Source of the DNA: Polynucleobacter sp. MG-6-Vaara-E2
Lineage (GTDB): Bacteria > Pseudomonadota > Gammaproteobacteria > Burkholderiales > Burkholderiaceae
Assembly (NCBI RefSeq): GCF_018687695.1
Contig: NZ_CP061303.1
Coordinates: forward strand, 1,240,001-1,304,000
Direction: 5' to 3'
Length of the DNA: 64,000 nucleotides
Part shown: positions 49,214-58,616 of the stretch, piece by piece
Layout of the letters: the number at the start of each line of letters is the position of its first letter
Numbering within the stretch: the stretch's first letter is position 1
Program-made: the position numbers and the translations under genes
Notes under the pieces: model-generated
The model's input: the letters and a program-made list of their open reading frames with translations, nothing else
Databases searched by the model: none
Told to the model about the DNA's origin: nothing

Positions 49214-50398
49214 CTATTTGAGGAATTCCTGGGCGGCCACTACCCCACTAGCCTTAGGTTTAAAGCCCATTGATCCCAAACTCATCTCAACGCCACTCAA
49301 AGCAGCCATCAGACTCAATTCATTGCAATCGCCTAAGTGGCCAATGCGGAATGCTTTGCCCTTAATTTTTCCGAGGCCTGTGCCCAAAGAAAGATTGAAT
49401 TTCTCCAAAGCATGTTTGCGCAATTTATCCGCATCCATACCTTCAGGTGTAGCAATACAAGTGAGTACTGGAGAGTAGCAATTTTTATCTTGGCATTGAA
49501 TTTCTAAACCCCATGCATTGACTGCTTCACGACATGCTGCAGCCAAACGTTGATGGCGTGCAAAGATTGTGTCTAAACCTTCGGCCATCATCATATCTAT
49601 CGCTTCATGTAAGCCGTACATTAAATTAGTACTTGGGGTAGTTGGCCAATAGCCATTTTTATTGGACTCCAAGATTTCATCCCAAGCCCAATACGATTTT
49701 GGATAAGTACTTTTTTTACTCGCTTCAATTGCTTTGGGTGACAAAGCATTAAAGCCAATACCGGGTGGCAACATCAGCCCTTTTTGCGAGCCAGAGACGG
49801 TTACGTCAGCGCCCCATTCATCATGCTCATAGTCCGCAGAGCCAAGCCCTGAAACGCTGTCGACTAATAGCAAGGCAGGATGTTTAGCATCGTCAATTGC
49901 CTTGCGGACTGCAGCAATATTGGAGGTAACCCCAGTAGAGGTTTCGTTATGCACTACACATACCGCTTTAATCTGATGCTGAGTATCGTTGCGCAAACGC
50001 TCAGCGATTACGGATGCATCCACGCCCCAGCGCCAAGAATCCTGGCCAGGCTTACCAACTACTTCCACATTTAAGCCAAGACGTTGAGCAAGTGCACGCC
50101 ATAAATTGGCGAACTGACCTGTTTCATAAAACAATACAGTATCACCAGGATTGAGAACGTTTACTAAAGCACCTTCCCATGAACCCGTTCCTGACGCAGA
50201 ATAAATAATCACGGGCTGCTCTGTTTTAAAAATCTTTTTAATACCATCTAAAACCTTCAAACCGAAAGCGCCAAACTCAGGCCCACGATGGTCGATGGTT
50301 TGGTAACTGATGGCACGCAATACGCGTGGAGGAACTGGGCTTGGACCAGGAATGTGTAAGAAATGGCGTCCTGAGGCGTGGTTATCTAGTTTCAACAT
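49214..50398 (-). CDS. Serine-glyoxylate aminotransferase family enzyme
   Basis: Class V PLP aminotransferase, 394 residues from MLKLDNHASGRHFLHIPGPSPVPPRVLRA. The PLP-lysine segment SGSQKGLMLPPGIGF is near residue 205, and VDSVSGLGSADYEHDEWGADV carries the Asp. The family (SgaA, SPT/AGT) transfers the amino group of serine or alanine to glyoxylate. The GTG at 50410 is in frame but GAGACAAAGC before the ATG at 50398 fits a binding site. It is divergent from a GntR regulator with two palindromes between them, so glyoxylate-related control is likely. Confidence 0.92.
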   Translation of the reverse strand: MLKLDNHASGRHFLHIPGPSPVPPRVLRAISYQTIDHRGPEFGAFGLKVLDGIKKIFKTEQPVIIYSASGTGSWEGALVNVLNPGDTVLFYETGQFANLWRALAQRLGLNVEVVGKPGQDSWRWGVDASVIAERLRNDTQHQIKAVCVVHNETSTGVTSNIAAVRKAIDDAKHPALLLVDSVSGLGSADYEHDEWGADVTVSGSQKGLMLPPGIGFNALSPKAIEASKKSTYPKSYWAWDEILESNKNGYWPTTPSTNLMYGLHEAIDMMMAEGLDTIFARHQRLAAACREAVNAWGLEIQCQDKNCYSPVLTCIATPEGMDADKLRKHALEKFNLSLGTGLGKIKGKAFRIGHLGDCNELSLMAALSGVEMSLGSMGFKPKASGVVAAQEFLK

Positions 50399-50475
50399 GC
50401 TTTGTCTCACTGTAGGTATGTTTATGAAGAAAATGAGTTTCTAGCACTAGTGTATGACAATTTTTAGCAATTTCC

Positions 50476-50493
50476 TATTTTGTATACAAAATA
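50476..50493. promoter_or_regulatory. GntR-type operator 1
   Basis: Perfect 18-bp palindrome TATTTTGTATACAAAATA, 78 bp upstream of the aminotransferase start. It shares TTTGTATACAAA with operator 2, whose centre is 73 bp away (about seven helical turns). FCD-subfamily GntR proteins commonly bind TTGTATACAA-type sites. Confidence 0.75.
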
Positions 50494-50551
50494 AATCTAA
50501 ATTTAGGCATTAAAAGTGATTATTTATGCTTTATGATGGCTAATTGGTATT

Positions 50552-50563
50552 TTTGTATACAAA
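50552..50563. promoter_or_regulatory. GntR-type operator 2
   Basis: Perfect 12-bp palindrome TTTGTATACAAA, 18 bp before the GntR start codon and overlapping its leader. It is identical in core to operator 1. Its position suggests autoregulation of the GntR gene and the FAD dehydrogenase. Confidence 0.72.
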
Positions 50564-50580
50564 TTTAGGACTCCGGAGAG

Positions 50581-51273
50581 ATGGCTAGCGAATCAGCTCA
50601 ATCCCAAAATCTGCATGAGGCAACCCTGCAAAAACTGAGATCTCTCTTGGTTGAAGGAAAAATTGCGCCTGGCAGCAAGCTGAATGAGCGCGAGCTAGCT
50701 GAAAGCCTAAACGTTTCTCGCACCCCGATTCGCGAGGCAATTAAGCGTTTAGCTGCTGATGGTTTGGTGGAACTAATCGCTAACCGTGGTGCCATTGCAG
50801 TACAACTCAGCCTCGAAGACGTGATTCATACCTTTGATGTGATTGCAGACCTTGAAGGATTTTCAGGGGAATTAGCTGCAAACAATATTAGCGCTGCCGC
50901 TCTCTCCGAATTAGAGGCACTTCAATATGAAATGATGGCCTCGTATGCGCGTCGTGATTTATCGAGTTATTACAAACTCAACCTGCGCATTCATCATCTG
51001 ATTAATCAAGCAGCGAACAATCCTGTGCTGTCGCGCCTCTTCTCACAGGTAAACGCCCGCATTGAAGCTTTACGCTTTCGCTCTAATCAAGATGGCGTGA
51101 AATGGGAAAAGGCTGTAGAAGAACATCAAGAGATGCTTGATGCCCTCAAAGCCCGTGATAGCAAGCGTATGCGCAAGATCATGATTCAACACGTACAAAA
51201 CAAACGTGATGTTGTGGTCCAACTATTAGAAGCAGAAGCTGCAACTACAACAGCAGCGGAGACAGTCAAATGA
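50581..51273 (+). CDS. GntR-family (FCD) regulator
   Basis: A 230-residue regulator. The N-terminal winged helix (residues about 12-75) has SKLNERELAESLNVSRTPIREAIKRLAADGLVEL, the classical GntR motif. An all-helical FCD effector domain follows, with metal-binding-type residues (HHLINQAANN, EHQEMLDALKARD). It overlaps the dehydrogenase start by 4 bp and lies beside two matching palindromes, so it probably represses both divergent units until a 2-hydroxyacid or glyoxylate-type effector appears. A CTCCGGAGAG ribosome binding site precedes the ATG. Confidence 0.93.
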   Translation: MASESAQSQNLHEATLQKLRSLLVEGKIAPGSKLNERELAESLNVSRTPIREAIKRLAADGLVELIANRGAIAVQLSLEDVIHTFDVIADLEGFSGELAANNISAAALSELEALQYEMMASYARRDLSSYYKLNLRIHHLINQAANNPVLSRLFSQVNARIEALRFRSNQDGVKWEKAVEEHQEMLDALKARDSKRMRKIMIQHVQNKRDVVVQLLEAEAATTTAAETVK

Positions 51274-54200
51274 ATAAACCTTTAGAGCTGAAAGAGTTGA
51301 TGATTGATCAAGCTCAACTCACCAAGCGTCTTCGGCAGGAAACTTCTGGTGAGGTAATGACCGATAGCGCTAGCCGTGGGCGCTATGCAACAGATGCCTC
51401 TATTTACCAAGCAATGCCAGTAGCTGTGTTCGTACCGAAGACCGCGGAAGATATTGCTACTGCCATCCAAATTGCTGCTGAATTAGGTGTTCCCGTTCTA
51501 CCTCGGGGTGGTGGCACTAGCCAATGCGGTCAGACTACTGGCGCAGCTCTTGTCATTGATAACACTAAATACTTTAGAAATGTACTCGATCTCAATATTG
51601 ATCAGGGCTACGTAGAGGTTGAGCCTGGGATGGTGCTCGATCACCTCAATGGCTCACTCAAACAGCATGGTCTCTGGTATCCAGTGGATGTCTCTACCGC
51701 TGGTCAAGCAACAATTGGCGGTATGGCTGGCAATAACTCTTGCGGTAGCCGCTCTATTGCTTACGGTAATATGGTGCATAACGTTTTAGGCATTAATGCA
51801 TGGATGGCCAATGGCAAGATTGGAGAGTTCGGTAACTATGCCAACAGCTCTGGTGTAGCAAAGCAACTTGGTGACTTCGTTAAAGATCTAGCAAACAATC
51901 TTCAACCCGAGATTGAGACGCACTTTCCTAAAGTCTTGAGACGAGTTGCCGGATATAACTTAGATATTTTTCATCCACAAAGCGAACTACCTTACACAAA
52001 AGACGGTAGCGTTAACTTGTCACATCTTTTAGTAGGAAGCGAAGGCACACTTGCCTACTTCAAATCCCTCAAACTTAAACTAGCACCCCTACCAAAACAT
52101 AAAGTATTGGGTATTGTGAACTTCGCTAGCTTTTATAAAGCGATGGATAGTGCTCAGCATATTGTCAAACTAGGCCCTACTGCTGTTGAGCTGGTCGATC
52201 GCACCATGATTGATCTAGCACGTAGCAACCCCAGCTTTAAGAAAACCATTGAAACCGCACTAATTGATCACACTGCACAAACACCTGAAGCAATATTGTT
52301 AGTAGAGTTCTCTGGTGAGGCTCATGCCCCCTTGCTTGAGAAGCTTAAAGCGCTCGAAGAGCTCATGGGTGACTTGGGCTTAGCAGGTTCAGTAGTCCCA
52401 ATGTCAGACGCCACTCTGCAAAAGAATTTGTGGGAAGTTCGCAAGGCAGGTTTGAACATCATGATGAGCCTAAAAGGGGATGGCAAACCAGTGAGCTTTA
52501 TTGAAGACTGTGCTGTGCCCTTAGAGAGTTTGGCTGATTACACCCAAGCTTTAACTGATGTCTTCTCTAAATATGGTTCACGCGGCACTTGGTATGCGCA
52601 TGCTTCAGTTGGCACTTTACATGTCCGCCCTATTTTGGATATGCGTAGAGATGGTGCGCAGAAAATGCGTTCTGTTGCAGAAGAAGCCTCTGCATTGGTA
52701 CGCAAATACAAAGGTGCCTATAGCGGTGAGCATGGTGATGGACTATGCCGTGGTGAATGGATCTCCTGGCAGTTTGGTCCGAAGATCACCGAGGCCCTTG
52801 CAGAAATCAAGCATGCATTTGATCCCAAGGGATTATTCAATCCAGGCAAGATCATCAATCCACCGAAAATGGATGATGCAAGCAATTTCAGATTTCCGCC
52901 AAGTTACAAAGTGATTCCATTGCAACCAGCATTAGATTGGTCCGCCTGGAATGTGCAAAATAATCCTATTACAGAAGAAACAACTGCACCAGGCACTGGT
53001 GGTGACCCCGCTATGGGTCTGGCAAAAGCAGTGGAGATGTGTAACAACAATGGCCACTGCCGTAAGTTTGATGCTGAAGTGATGTGCCCAAGCTATCGCG
53101 TAACTCGCGATGAGAAACACCTCACCCGTGGTAGAGCAAATACATTGCGCCTTGCGCTATCCAATCAACTCGACATTAAAGACGAGAGCTCACCGCTAGG
53201 TAGCGATGCGATTAAAGAAGTGATGGAACTATGCGTCAGCTGCAAAGCCTGTCGTCGTGAATGCCCTACTGGCGTAGACATGGCAAAGATGAAAATTGAG
53301 TTCTTGTCTGCCTATAAGATAAGAGTTGGTCACTCTCTTCGAGACTTAGCGGTTGCCTATCTTCCGAAATATGCCGCGACGATTAGCAGAATTCCTTTTT
53401 TACCAGCAATACTCAACTTACGAAATCACATTGCACCAGTTACTAAGTTACAAGAATGGATGATGGGCATCTCCGCCCAGAGAAGCTTGCCAATTTGGAA
53501 GAGTAGGACTTTCTGGAGTGAATCCAAAACAGCATCCCCTTATCAATATAGCGCCGATGAATTATCCAAGCAAAAAGGGGTGGTACTTTTAGCTGATACC
53601 TTTAATGCTTACTTCGAAGACGAGAATCTGATGGCGGCGATAAAAGTACTTACTGCTGCAGGCTATCGCATACATATTCCGCATAAGAGTGAAATTAAGT
53701 CAACTAATAAAGCACCAAGCACTTGCTCAAAAGAGTTTTGCTGTGGCAGAACCTATCTCGCTGCAGGCATGGTTGATAAAGCTAAGGAAACATTGGGTGA
53801 ACTCTTAGATCACCTGGCTCCCTACGCAGAAAAGAACATCCCTATCATTGGCCTAGAGCCCTCATGCCTCTTTACCCTAAAAGATGAAGCATTAGTAATG
53901 GGCTTTGGGGAAACTGCTATTACTGTATCGAAGCATGCGCAACTTTTAGAAGAGTTTTTAGCGGGCGAAGTCAAAGCAGGAAATCTCAATCTAACACTAA
54001 AGCCTGCCAGCAAGCCTGTGCTATTTCATGGTCACTGCCATCAAAAATCTTTTGCGGCAGTAACACCTGCAATGGAGTTACTCAAACTGATTCCAAATGC
54101 AGAACCCAAGTTAATTGAATCCTCTTGCTGCGGTATGGCGGGTAGTTTTGGTTATGAGGCTGAACATATCGAAGTTTCTAAGCAGATGGCTGAAGTAAGT

Positions 54201-54332
54201 CTGTTACCAAGTATTCGCAAATCACCCGATAGCTGGGTAGTGGCTGATGGTACGAGCTGCCGTCATCAGATTGCCGATGGTACACAAAGGGAAGCGGTTC
54301 ATATCGCCAGAATCTTGGCGGCACATCTTTGA
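51270..54332 (+). CDS. FAD/Fe-S 2-hydroxyacid dehydrogenase (YdiJ/D-LDH type)
   Basis: A 1020-residue three-part oxidoreductase. The N-terminal FAD-binding domain (about 45-230) contains VPVLPRGGGTSQCGQTTG and GGMAGNNSCGSRSIAYGN. The FAD-oxidase C-domain ends near residue 540 (GEHGDGLCRGEW, DPKGLFNPGKI). Two 4Fe-4S motifs follow, C-N-N-N-G-H-C...C-P and CVSCKACRRECP. The cysteine-rich CCG repeats come last (SKEFCCGRTY, SSCCGMAGSFG). This matches the length and layout of E. coli YdiJ, a D-2-hydroxyglutarate dehydrogenase, and glycolate/D-lactate oxidases share the parts. The context with serine-glyoxylate aminotransferase and GlcG-like protein makes a glycolate or other 2-hydroxyacid substrate possible. 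Confidence 0.92.
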   Translation: MNKPLELKELMIDQAQLTKRLRQETSGEVMTDSASRGRYATDASIYQAMPVAVFVPKTAEDIATAIQIAAELGVPVLPRGGGTSQCGQTTGAALVIDNTKYFRNVLDLNIDQGYVEVEPGMVLDHLNGSLKQHGLWYPVDVSTAGQATIGGMAGNNSCGSRSIAYGNMVHNVLGINAWMANGKIGEFGNYANSSGVAKQLGDFVKDLANNLQPEIETHFPKVLRRVAGYNLDIFHPQSELPYTKDGSVNLSHLLVGSEGTLAYFKSLKLKLAPLPKHKVLGIVNFASFYKAMDSAQHIVKLGPTAVELVDRTMIDLARSNPSFKKTIETALIDHTAQTPEAILLVEFSGEAHAPLLEKLKALEELMGDLGLAGSVVPMSDATLQKNLWEVRKAGLNIMMSLKGDGKPVSFIEDCAVPLESLADYTQALTDVFSKYGSRGTWYAHASVGTLHVRPILDMRRDGAQKMRSVAEEASALVRKYKGAYSGEHGDGLCRGEWISWQFGPKITEALAEIKHAFDPKGLFNPGKIINPPKMDDASNFRFPPSYKVIPLQPALDWSAWNVQNNPITEETTAPGTGGDPAMGLAKAVEMCNNNGHCRKFDAEVMCPSYRVTRDEKHLTRGRANTLRLALSNQLDIKDESSPLGSDAIKEVMELCVSCKACRRECPTGVDMAKMKIEFLSAYKIRVGHSLRDLAVAYLPKYAATISRIPFLPAILNLRNHIAPVTKLQEWMMGISAQRSLPIWKSRTFWSESKTASPYQYSADELSKQKGVVLLADTFNAYFEDENLMAAIKVLTAAGYRIHIPHKSEIKSTNKAPSTCSKEFCCGRTYLAAGMVDKAKETLGELLDHLAPYAEKNIPIIGLEPSCLFTLKDEALVMGFGETAITVSKHAQLLEEFLAGEVKAGNLNLTLKPASKPVLFHGHCHQKSFAAVTPAMELLKLIPNAEPKLIESSCCGMAGSFGYEAEHIEVSKQMAEVSLLPSIRKSPDSWVVADGTSCRHQIADGTQREAVHIARILAAHL

Positions 54333-54355
54333 TCATTCAAAGGCTTGCTAGATAA

Positions 54356-54718
54356 CTAACGAATAACACCGTAACTTACCATGAGCAAGGTTCCCGTTAA
54401 TAAGGCTGGAACCAAGCGCTTGCTTGGCTTAGATGTCATCACCCCAATACTCAAGGCGCAAATCAAAATACGGATCCATAACGGTACGGTTGCCATTAAG
54501 CCTAAAGGCATTACTATCAGGCGAATTGTTAAAGCAGCCACCATTGCATAGGTAACAGCTGCTAGCCATCGGAAGACTTCGCTATCCTGATTAATACTTT
54601 GCGAGAGTAATACACCAATCGCTCTACAGAAATAGGTGCCAAGACATGCACCTGCTAGAGCAATCCATAAGCCCCATCCAGACAGTGCATTTACCATCGT
54701 ATCCATAGCACTCGTCAC
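54356..54718 (-). CDS. azlD: Branched-chain amino acid exporter small subunit AzlD
   Basis: A 120-residue membrane protein with four hydrophobic segments of the AzlD family. It includes GACLGTYFCRAIGVLLSQ and RLIVMPLGLMATVPLWIRILICALSIGVM. It works with AzlC in export of branched-chain amino acids or their analogues. It overlaps azlC by 4 bp and ends 23 bp from the convergent dehydrogenase. Confidence 0.88.
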   Translation of the reverse strand: MTSAMDTMVNALSGWGLWIALAGACLGTYFCRAIGVLLSQSINQDSEVFRWLAAVTYAMVAALTIRLIVMPLGLMATVPLWIRILICALSIGVMTSKPSKRLVPALLTGTLLMVSYGVIR

Positions 54719-55500
54719 CCGATTACCCCAGCTCTCTTACGCAACAATTTGCGATCTATAAAGTAAGCCAAAGTGCCGCCAATTAACCCTGCAGCAAGCA
54801 GGCTAGTGTCACGATCAATCACAAAGAAGATAGGGCCAAAAATGCAGCCCATCAAGATCGCAATCCGATTAATCCAAGGTTTGACCTCAGTAAACGTTAA
54901 CAAAAAGAACAGAGGATTAATGAACACTAAACCTAGTGTGACAGCTGGTGGCACCATCCCTGCTAAGTAAAAACCCAAGATGGTTCCCGGAATTGAAATT
55001 AACCAACACAGCAAGCCAAGGCCAACAAAATAGGCCAAGCGATGCCTAGTCTCGATTGCGTGAAACTCTCTCATCGAGATTGCCCACGCTGTCATTGCCA
55101 ACAAGTGCACTGAGGCATACAAACTTCGATTGCGATCCTTTTTAGCAAACTGCGGAAAGAGTGTGACAGTCATCGTGATAAAACGAGTCGAAGTTAATGT
55201 CACTGCCAACGCAATGGCGATCACTGATGAGCCAGTAATGGCCATCTCTAACAAAACTACTTGCCCTGGTAAGGCGAACATGAAAAAAGAAGTAAAGGTA
55301 GTGAACCAAACATCAAAGCCATTGGTTTTACCCATCGCCCCAAAACCGACCATACCCGCAAAGAGCACCATGGCTGGAGCGCCAGCGGCATCTCGCATTC
55401 CCATCCAAAATGCATGTCTAGGATTGTTGAAGCGCTCGACTGCTGAACCTTCTAGCGCGATTTCGCTAGGATCTATATAAGGTTGATCGGCCGATGACAT
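54715..55500 (-). CDS. azlC: Branched-chain amino acid exporter large subunit AzlC
   Basis: A 261-residue AzlC-family membrane protein with about seven segments. It includes FWMGMRDAAGAPAMVLFAGMVGFGAM, FALPGQVVLLEMAITGSSVIAIALAVTLTSTRF and MSMREFHAIE-like residues. The N-terminal 30 residues are cytoplasmic. It is coupled to azlD and lies 33 bp downstream of queG on the same strand. Confidence 0.9.
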   Translation of the reverse strand: MSSADQPYIDPSEIALEGSAVERFNNPRHAFWMGMRDAAGAPAMVLFAGMVGFGAMGKTNGFDVWFTTFTSFFMFALPGQVVLLEMAITGSSVIAIALAVTLTSTRFITMTVTLFPQFAKKDRNRSLYASVHLLAMTAWAISMREFHAIETRHRLAYFVGLGLLCWLISIPGTILGFYLAGMVPPAVTLGLVFINPLFFLLTFTEVKPWINRIAILMGCIFGPIFFVIDRDTSLLAAGLIGGTLAYFIDRKLLRKRAGVIG

Positions 55501-55533
55501 GGATTTATTGTAAGAGCTAGCGGTAATTGTTGC

Positions 55534-56634
55534 TCAAAAAGAGTGTTCTAGGGCCCATTGAATATGCTCAGTCACCATGGCATCTGCTGTTGCCATCCCC
55601 TCGCCTAGTGCCTTGCGAATCCCTGCTTTATCTTGGTAGCTCACAATTGGACTTGCCAGTGCGTTACCCATGGCAACGGCGAGATTACGACGCCAGCGGC
55701 CATAACCAATTCGCCGAATTGCACTACCTTCATGGCGCTGCTCAAACTCTGCCTCAGTCCATGACCATAAATGCAGCAGACTTGCTTGGCCTAAGCCATG
55801 TCGTTGAGCAAAATCTGGTAACTGTGTTCGCTTAGCAAATTTGTTCCATGGGCAAATGAGCTGACAGTCATCACAACCATAAACTCGATTACCCATCGCT
55901 CTGCGAAACTCCACCGGAATAGCTTCTGGATTTTCAATAGTGAGATAAGAAATGCAACGACGTGCATCTAATTGGTAAGGCGCAGTAATAGCACGGGTGG
56001 GACAGACATCAATACAAGATGTACAGGAACCGCAATGCTCTTCTGTTTCTTGATCAATCGGCAGTGGTACATCCACCAAAATTTCACCTAAGAAGAATGT
56101 TGAGCCAGACTCGCGATTCAGTAAGAGCGTATGTTTACCACGCCAACCTAAACCGGCTTTACGAGCAAGCTCAACTTCCATCAAAGGTGCAGAATCAGTA
56201 AAGACTCGATATCCAAAAGCCCCAATTTTTTCTTCAATTGCTTTAGCAAACTCTTGTAAACGATTGCGTAGGACCTTGTGATAATCGCGCCCTCTTGCAT
56301 ACATGGAGACCACTGCTTGCATTGGGTCCTCTAACCTCTTCCATTCCAACTCAAAATCACTTTCCTGTGGAAGATAGTTCATCGTTACGCAGATGACTCG
56401 CACCGTACCGGGTACTAATAACTGCGGATCTGAGCGCAGATCAGCATGACGCTGCATATATTCCATATGACCATGGCGCCCCTCTGCCAACCATTCCTGC
56501 AAACGCTCGCTGGCAACACCCAATTGAGTATCGGTAATCCGCAAACCATCGAACCCTAATTCTCCAGCCTTATCCCCAAGCCAAGCGCGCAGCTTAGACT
56601 CGTCTTGAGTAGAGAAATGAGTAGATAAAGGCAT
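55534..56634 (-). CDS. queG: Epoxyqueuosine reductase
   Basis: Cobalamin- and iron-sulfur-dependent enzyme that reduces epoxyqueuosine to queuosine in tRNA. The protein is 366 residues. Two 4Fe-4S motifs are seen, CGSCTSCIDVCP near residue 197 and CDDCQLICPWNKFAKR near 255. The cobalamin-binding region contains SAPLMEVELARKAGLGWRGKHTLLLN, and a C-terminal HEAT-like repeat is present. It needs B12, which the riboswitch-controlled btuB in this window would help supply. It is also the step before GluQ acts on queuosine. Confidence 0.96.
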   Translation of the reverse strand: MPLSTHFSTQDESKLRAWLGDKAGELGFDGLRITDTQLGVASERLQEWLAEGRHGHMEYMQRHADLRSDPQLLVPGTVRVICVTMNYLPQESDFELEWKRLEDPMQAVVSMYARGRDYHKVLRNRLQEFAKAIEEKIGAFGYRVFTDSAPLMEVELARKAGLGWRGKHTLLLNRESGSTFFLGEILVDVPLPIDQETEEHCGSCTSCIDVCPTRAITAPYQLDARRCISYLTIENPEAIPVEFRRAMGNRVYGCDDCQLICPWNKFAKRTQLPDFAQRHGLGQASLLHLWSWTEAEFEQRHEGSAIRRIGYGRWRRNLAVAMGNALASPIVSYQDKAGIRKALGEGMATADAMVTEHIQWALEHSF

Positions 56635-56676
56635 ATGAATAGAGAATGTAGCGCAATAATTGAATAAACTAGAACC

Positions 56677-57204
56677 ATGAGCAAATCATTGGGAACACAC
56701 AAGCAACATTGTAGGCAAGAAGCGGACACCGCCAACCTTGCTAAACAGCTTGCCACTAGTATTTTTAGGTTCCTTGAACAAAATCCACTGGGGCACCTCA
56801 ATATCGCCTTGGTAGGCAATTTAGGCGCCGGCAAAACAACCTTTGCTCGATATTTGATTCAAGCTATGGGCCATGAAGGAAAGGTCAAAAGTCCTACCTA
56901 CACCCTATGTGAGCCTTACCTACTGAAAACCAAACATGGTGCTTTTACCGTGCATCATTTTGACCTCTACAGAATGCGCGATCCTCTTGAGTGGCAAGAG
57001 GCGGGATTTGCAGAGTACTTTGATATTCCTGGCATTTGCTTAATCGAGTGGCCAGAAAAAGCTGAGGGGACCTTACCAGCCTTTGATCTCGAAATCGAGC
57101 TAACTGCTGGCGCCGAGGAAAATGAACGCTCGATGATGCTCAATGCCTTTCTCAATGACGGCCTCAGTATTCTGAATCATTTAAGCAAGAATTTAACTCA
57201 ATAA
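56677..57204 (+). CDS. tsaE: tRNA threonylcarbamoyladenosine biosynthesis ATPase TsaE
   Basis: A 175-residue P-loop ATPase needed with TsaB, TsaC and TsaD for t6A at position 37 of ANN-decoding tRNAs. Walker A is GNLGAGKTTFAR near residue 47. KSPTYTLCEPY and VHHFDLYRMRDPLEWQEAGFAEYF are family segments, and LIEWPEKAEG is the C-terminal marker. The stop abuts the amidase start with no gap. Confidence 0.95.
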   Translation: MSKSLGTHKQHCRQEADTANLAKQLATSIFRFLEQNPLGHLNIALVGNLGAGKTTFARYLIQAMGHEGKVKSPTYTLCEPYLLKTKHGAFTVHHFDLYRMRDPLEWQEAGFAEYFDIPGICLIEWPEKAEGTLPAFDLEIELTAGAEENERSMMLNAFLNDGLSILNHLSKNLTQ

Positions 57205-58548
57205 ATGCGCATCAAGAAGACTATTGGGCAAACCAATCTCTCTAGAAGGCAGCACCTTAAAACATCTGCAAAGCTACTCAGCTTTGCCTTGCTTTTTACT
57301 GAAGTTGAGATCGCCTGGGGCGCCAAGATACTGGGTGTGCGCGTATGGCCATCAGAGGACTACACCCGCATTACCTTAGAGTCAGATACACCGCTACCGA
57401 TTAGCCAACAAATTTTGACCAATCCAGATCGTTTGGTAGTTGATGTTCAAGGCTTAGAACTCAATTCCACACTCAAGGATTTAGTAGCCAAGGTAAAACC
57501 GAACGATCCTTATATTTCACAAGTCCGCGTAGGCCAGTTTCAACCAGGTGTTGTGCGTTTGGTGTTTGATCTAAAGGAACCCATTAAACCTCAGCTATTC
57601 ACACTAGACCCCGTCGCTGAATACAACTATCGCATGGTATTTGATTTGTATCCCACAACCCCTCCCGATCCACTCATGGAGTTAGTGAAGAGCAGTGCAC
57701 GCAAAGAAAGTGCTCTGGCAAAATCAAATGAAGAAGTGGATTTCATTGCGCAGTTTGCCACCAAAAAAGATATCCCGAAGCCGCCAGTTGCACAAGCGAT
57801 ACCCGAGACCAAAGAATCTCCAGCGCCAGCGAAATACAAACGCTTAATTACCATCGCCATCGACCCGGGGCATGGCGGCGAAGATCCTGGTGCCATTGGA
57901 TCTTTAGGCTCTCGAGAAAAGCATGTCGTACTCTCGATTGCTAAAAGACTTAAAGAGAAGATTGAGAATGAAGCCTATATGCGCCCGTTCTTAACAAGAG
58001 ATGGTGATTACTTTGTGCCACTTCACGTCAGAGTACAGAAAGCTCGAAGGGTTGAGGCTGATCTCTTTGTTTCCATTCATGCAGATGCATTTATTCAACC
58101 CCATGCCAAAGGTGCTTCGGTTTTTGCGCTTTCACAAATGGGAGCCAGTAGCACAATGGCGCGCTGGATGGCGAATAAGGAAAATGCTTCAGACTTAGTT
58201 GGGGGTATCAACATCAAAACCCAAGATCGCCAAGTCGCTAACCTACTCCTGGATATGTCTACCACCGCCCAGATTAAAGATTCACTTCAGGTCGGCAATT
58301 CGGTTCTGAAGCAAATCGGCGGTTTTGCACCACTACATAAAGGAAAGGTAGAACAGGCGAGTTTTGCTGTTCTGAAGGCACCAGACATCCCCTCTATCCT
58401 CGTTGAGACAGCATTTATTAGTAATCCACAAGAAGAAGCTAGGTTGAATGATGACGGCTATCAAGACCGAATTGCTGAGGCAATTTTGAAGGGAATTAAG
58501 GACTATTTCTCTAAAAATCCACCAGTGGCACGGCGGACTAATACATAG
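57205..58548 (+). CDS. amiC: N-acetylmuramoyl-L-alanine amidase, AmiC type
   Basis: Zinc amidase that cuts the peptide from muramic acid at the division septum. The protein is 447 residues. The N-terminus has a twin-arginine-like signal (SRRQHLKTSAKLLSFALLF, cleavage near residue 40), an AMIN domain (about 45-150) that targets the septum, a linker rich in Pro and Glu, and an Amidase_3 domain (about 215-440) with zinc ligands in IDPGHGGEDPGAIG, GSREKHVVLSIAKRL and VSIHADAF, and catalytic Glu in LVETAFISN. It is translated right after tsaE, as in the conserved tsaE-amiC order. Confidence 0.95.
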   Translation: MRIKKTIGQTNLSRRQHLKTSAKLLSFALLFTEVEIAWGAKILGVRVWPSEDYTRITLESDTPLPISQQILTNPDRLVVDVQGLELNSTLKDLVAKVKPNDPYISQVRVGQFQPGVVRLVFDLKEPIKPQLFTLDPVAEYNYRMVFDLYPTTPPDPLMELVKSSARKESALAKSNEEVDFIAQFATKKDIPKPPVAQAIPETKESPAPAKYKRLITIAIDPGHGGEDPGAIGSLGSREKHVVLSIAKRLKEKIENEAYMRPFLTRDGDYFVPLHVRVQKARRVEADLFVSIHADAFIQPHAKGASVFALSQMGASSTMARWMANKENASDLVGGINIKTQDRQVANLLLDMSTTAQIKDSLQVGNSVLKQIGGFAPLHKGKVEQASFAVLKAPDIPSILVETAFISNPQEEARLNDDGYQDRIAEAILKGIKDYFSKNPPVARRTNT

Positions 58549-58616
58549 TTGACTTGTATCTACAAGGGCTTACGGGCAGACCCTACAGGCCAAAGGATCA
58601 TCAATAAACTTCTTGC

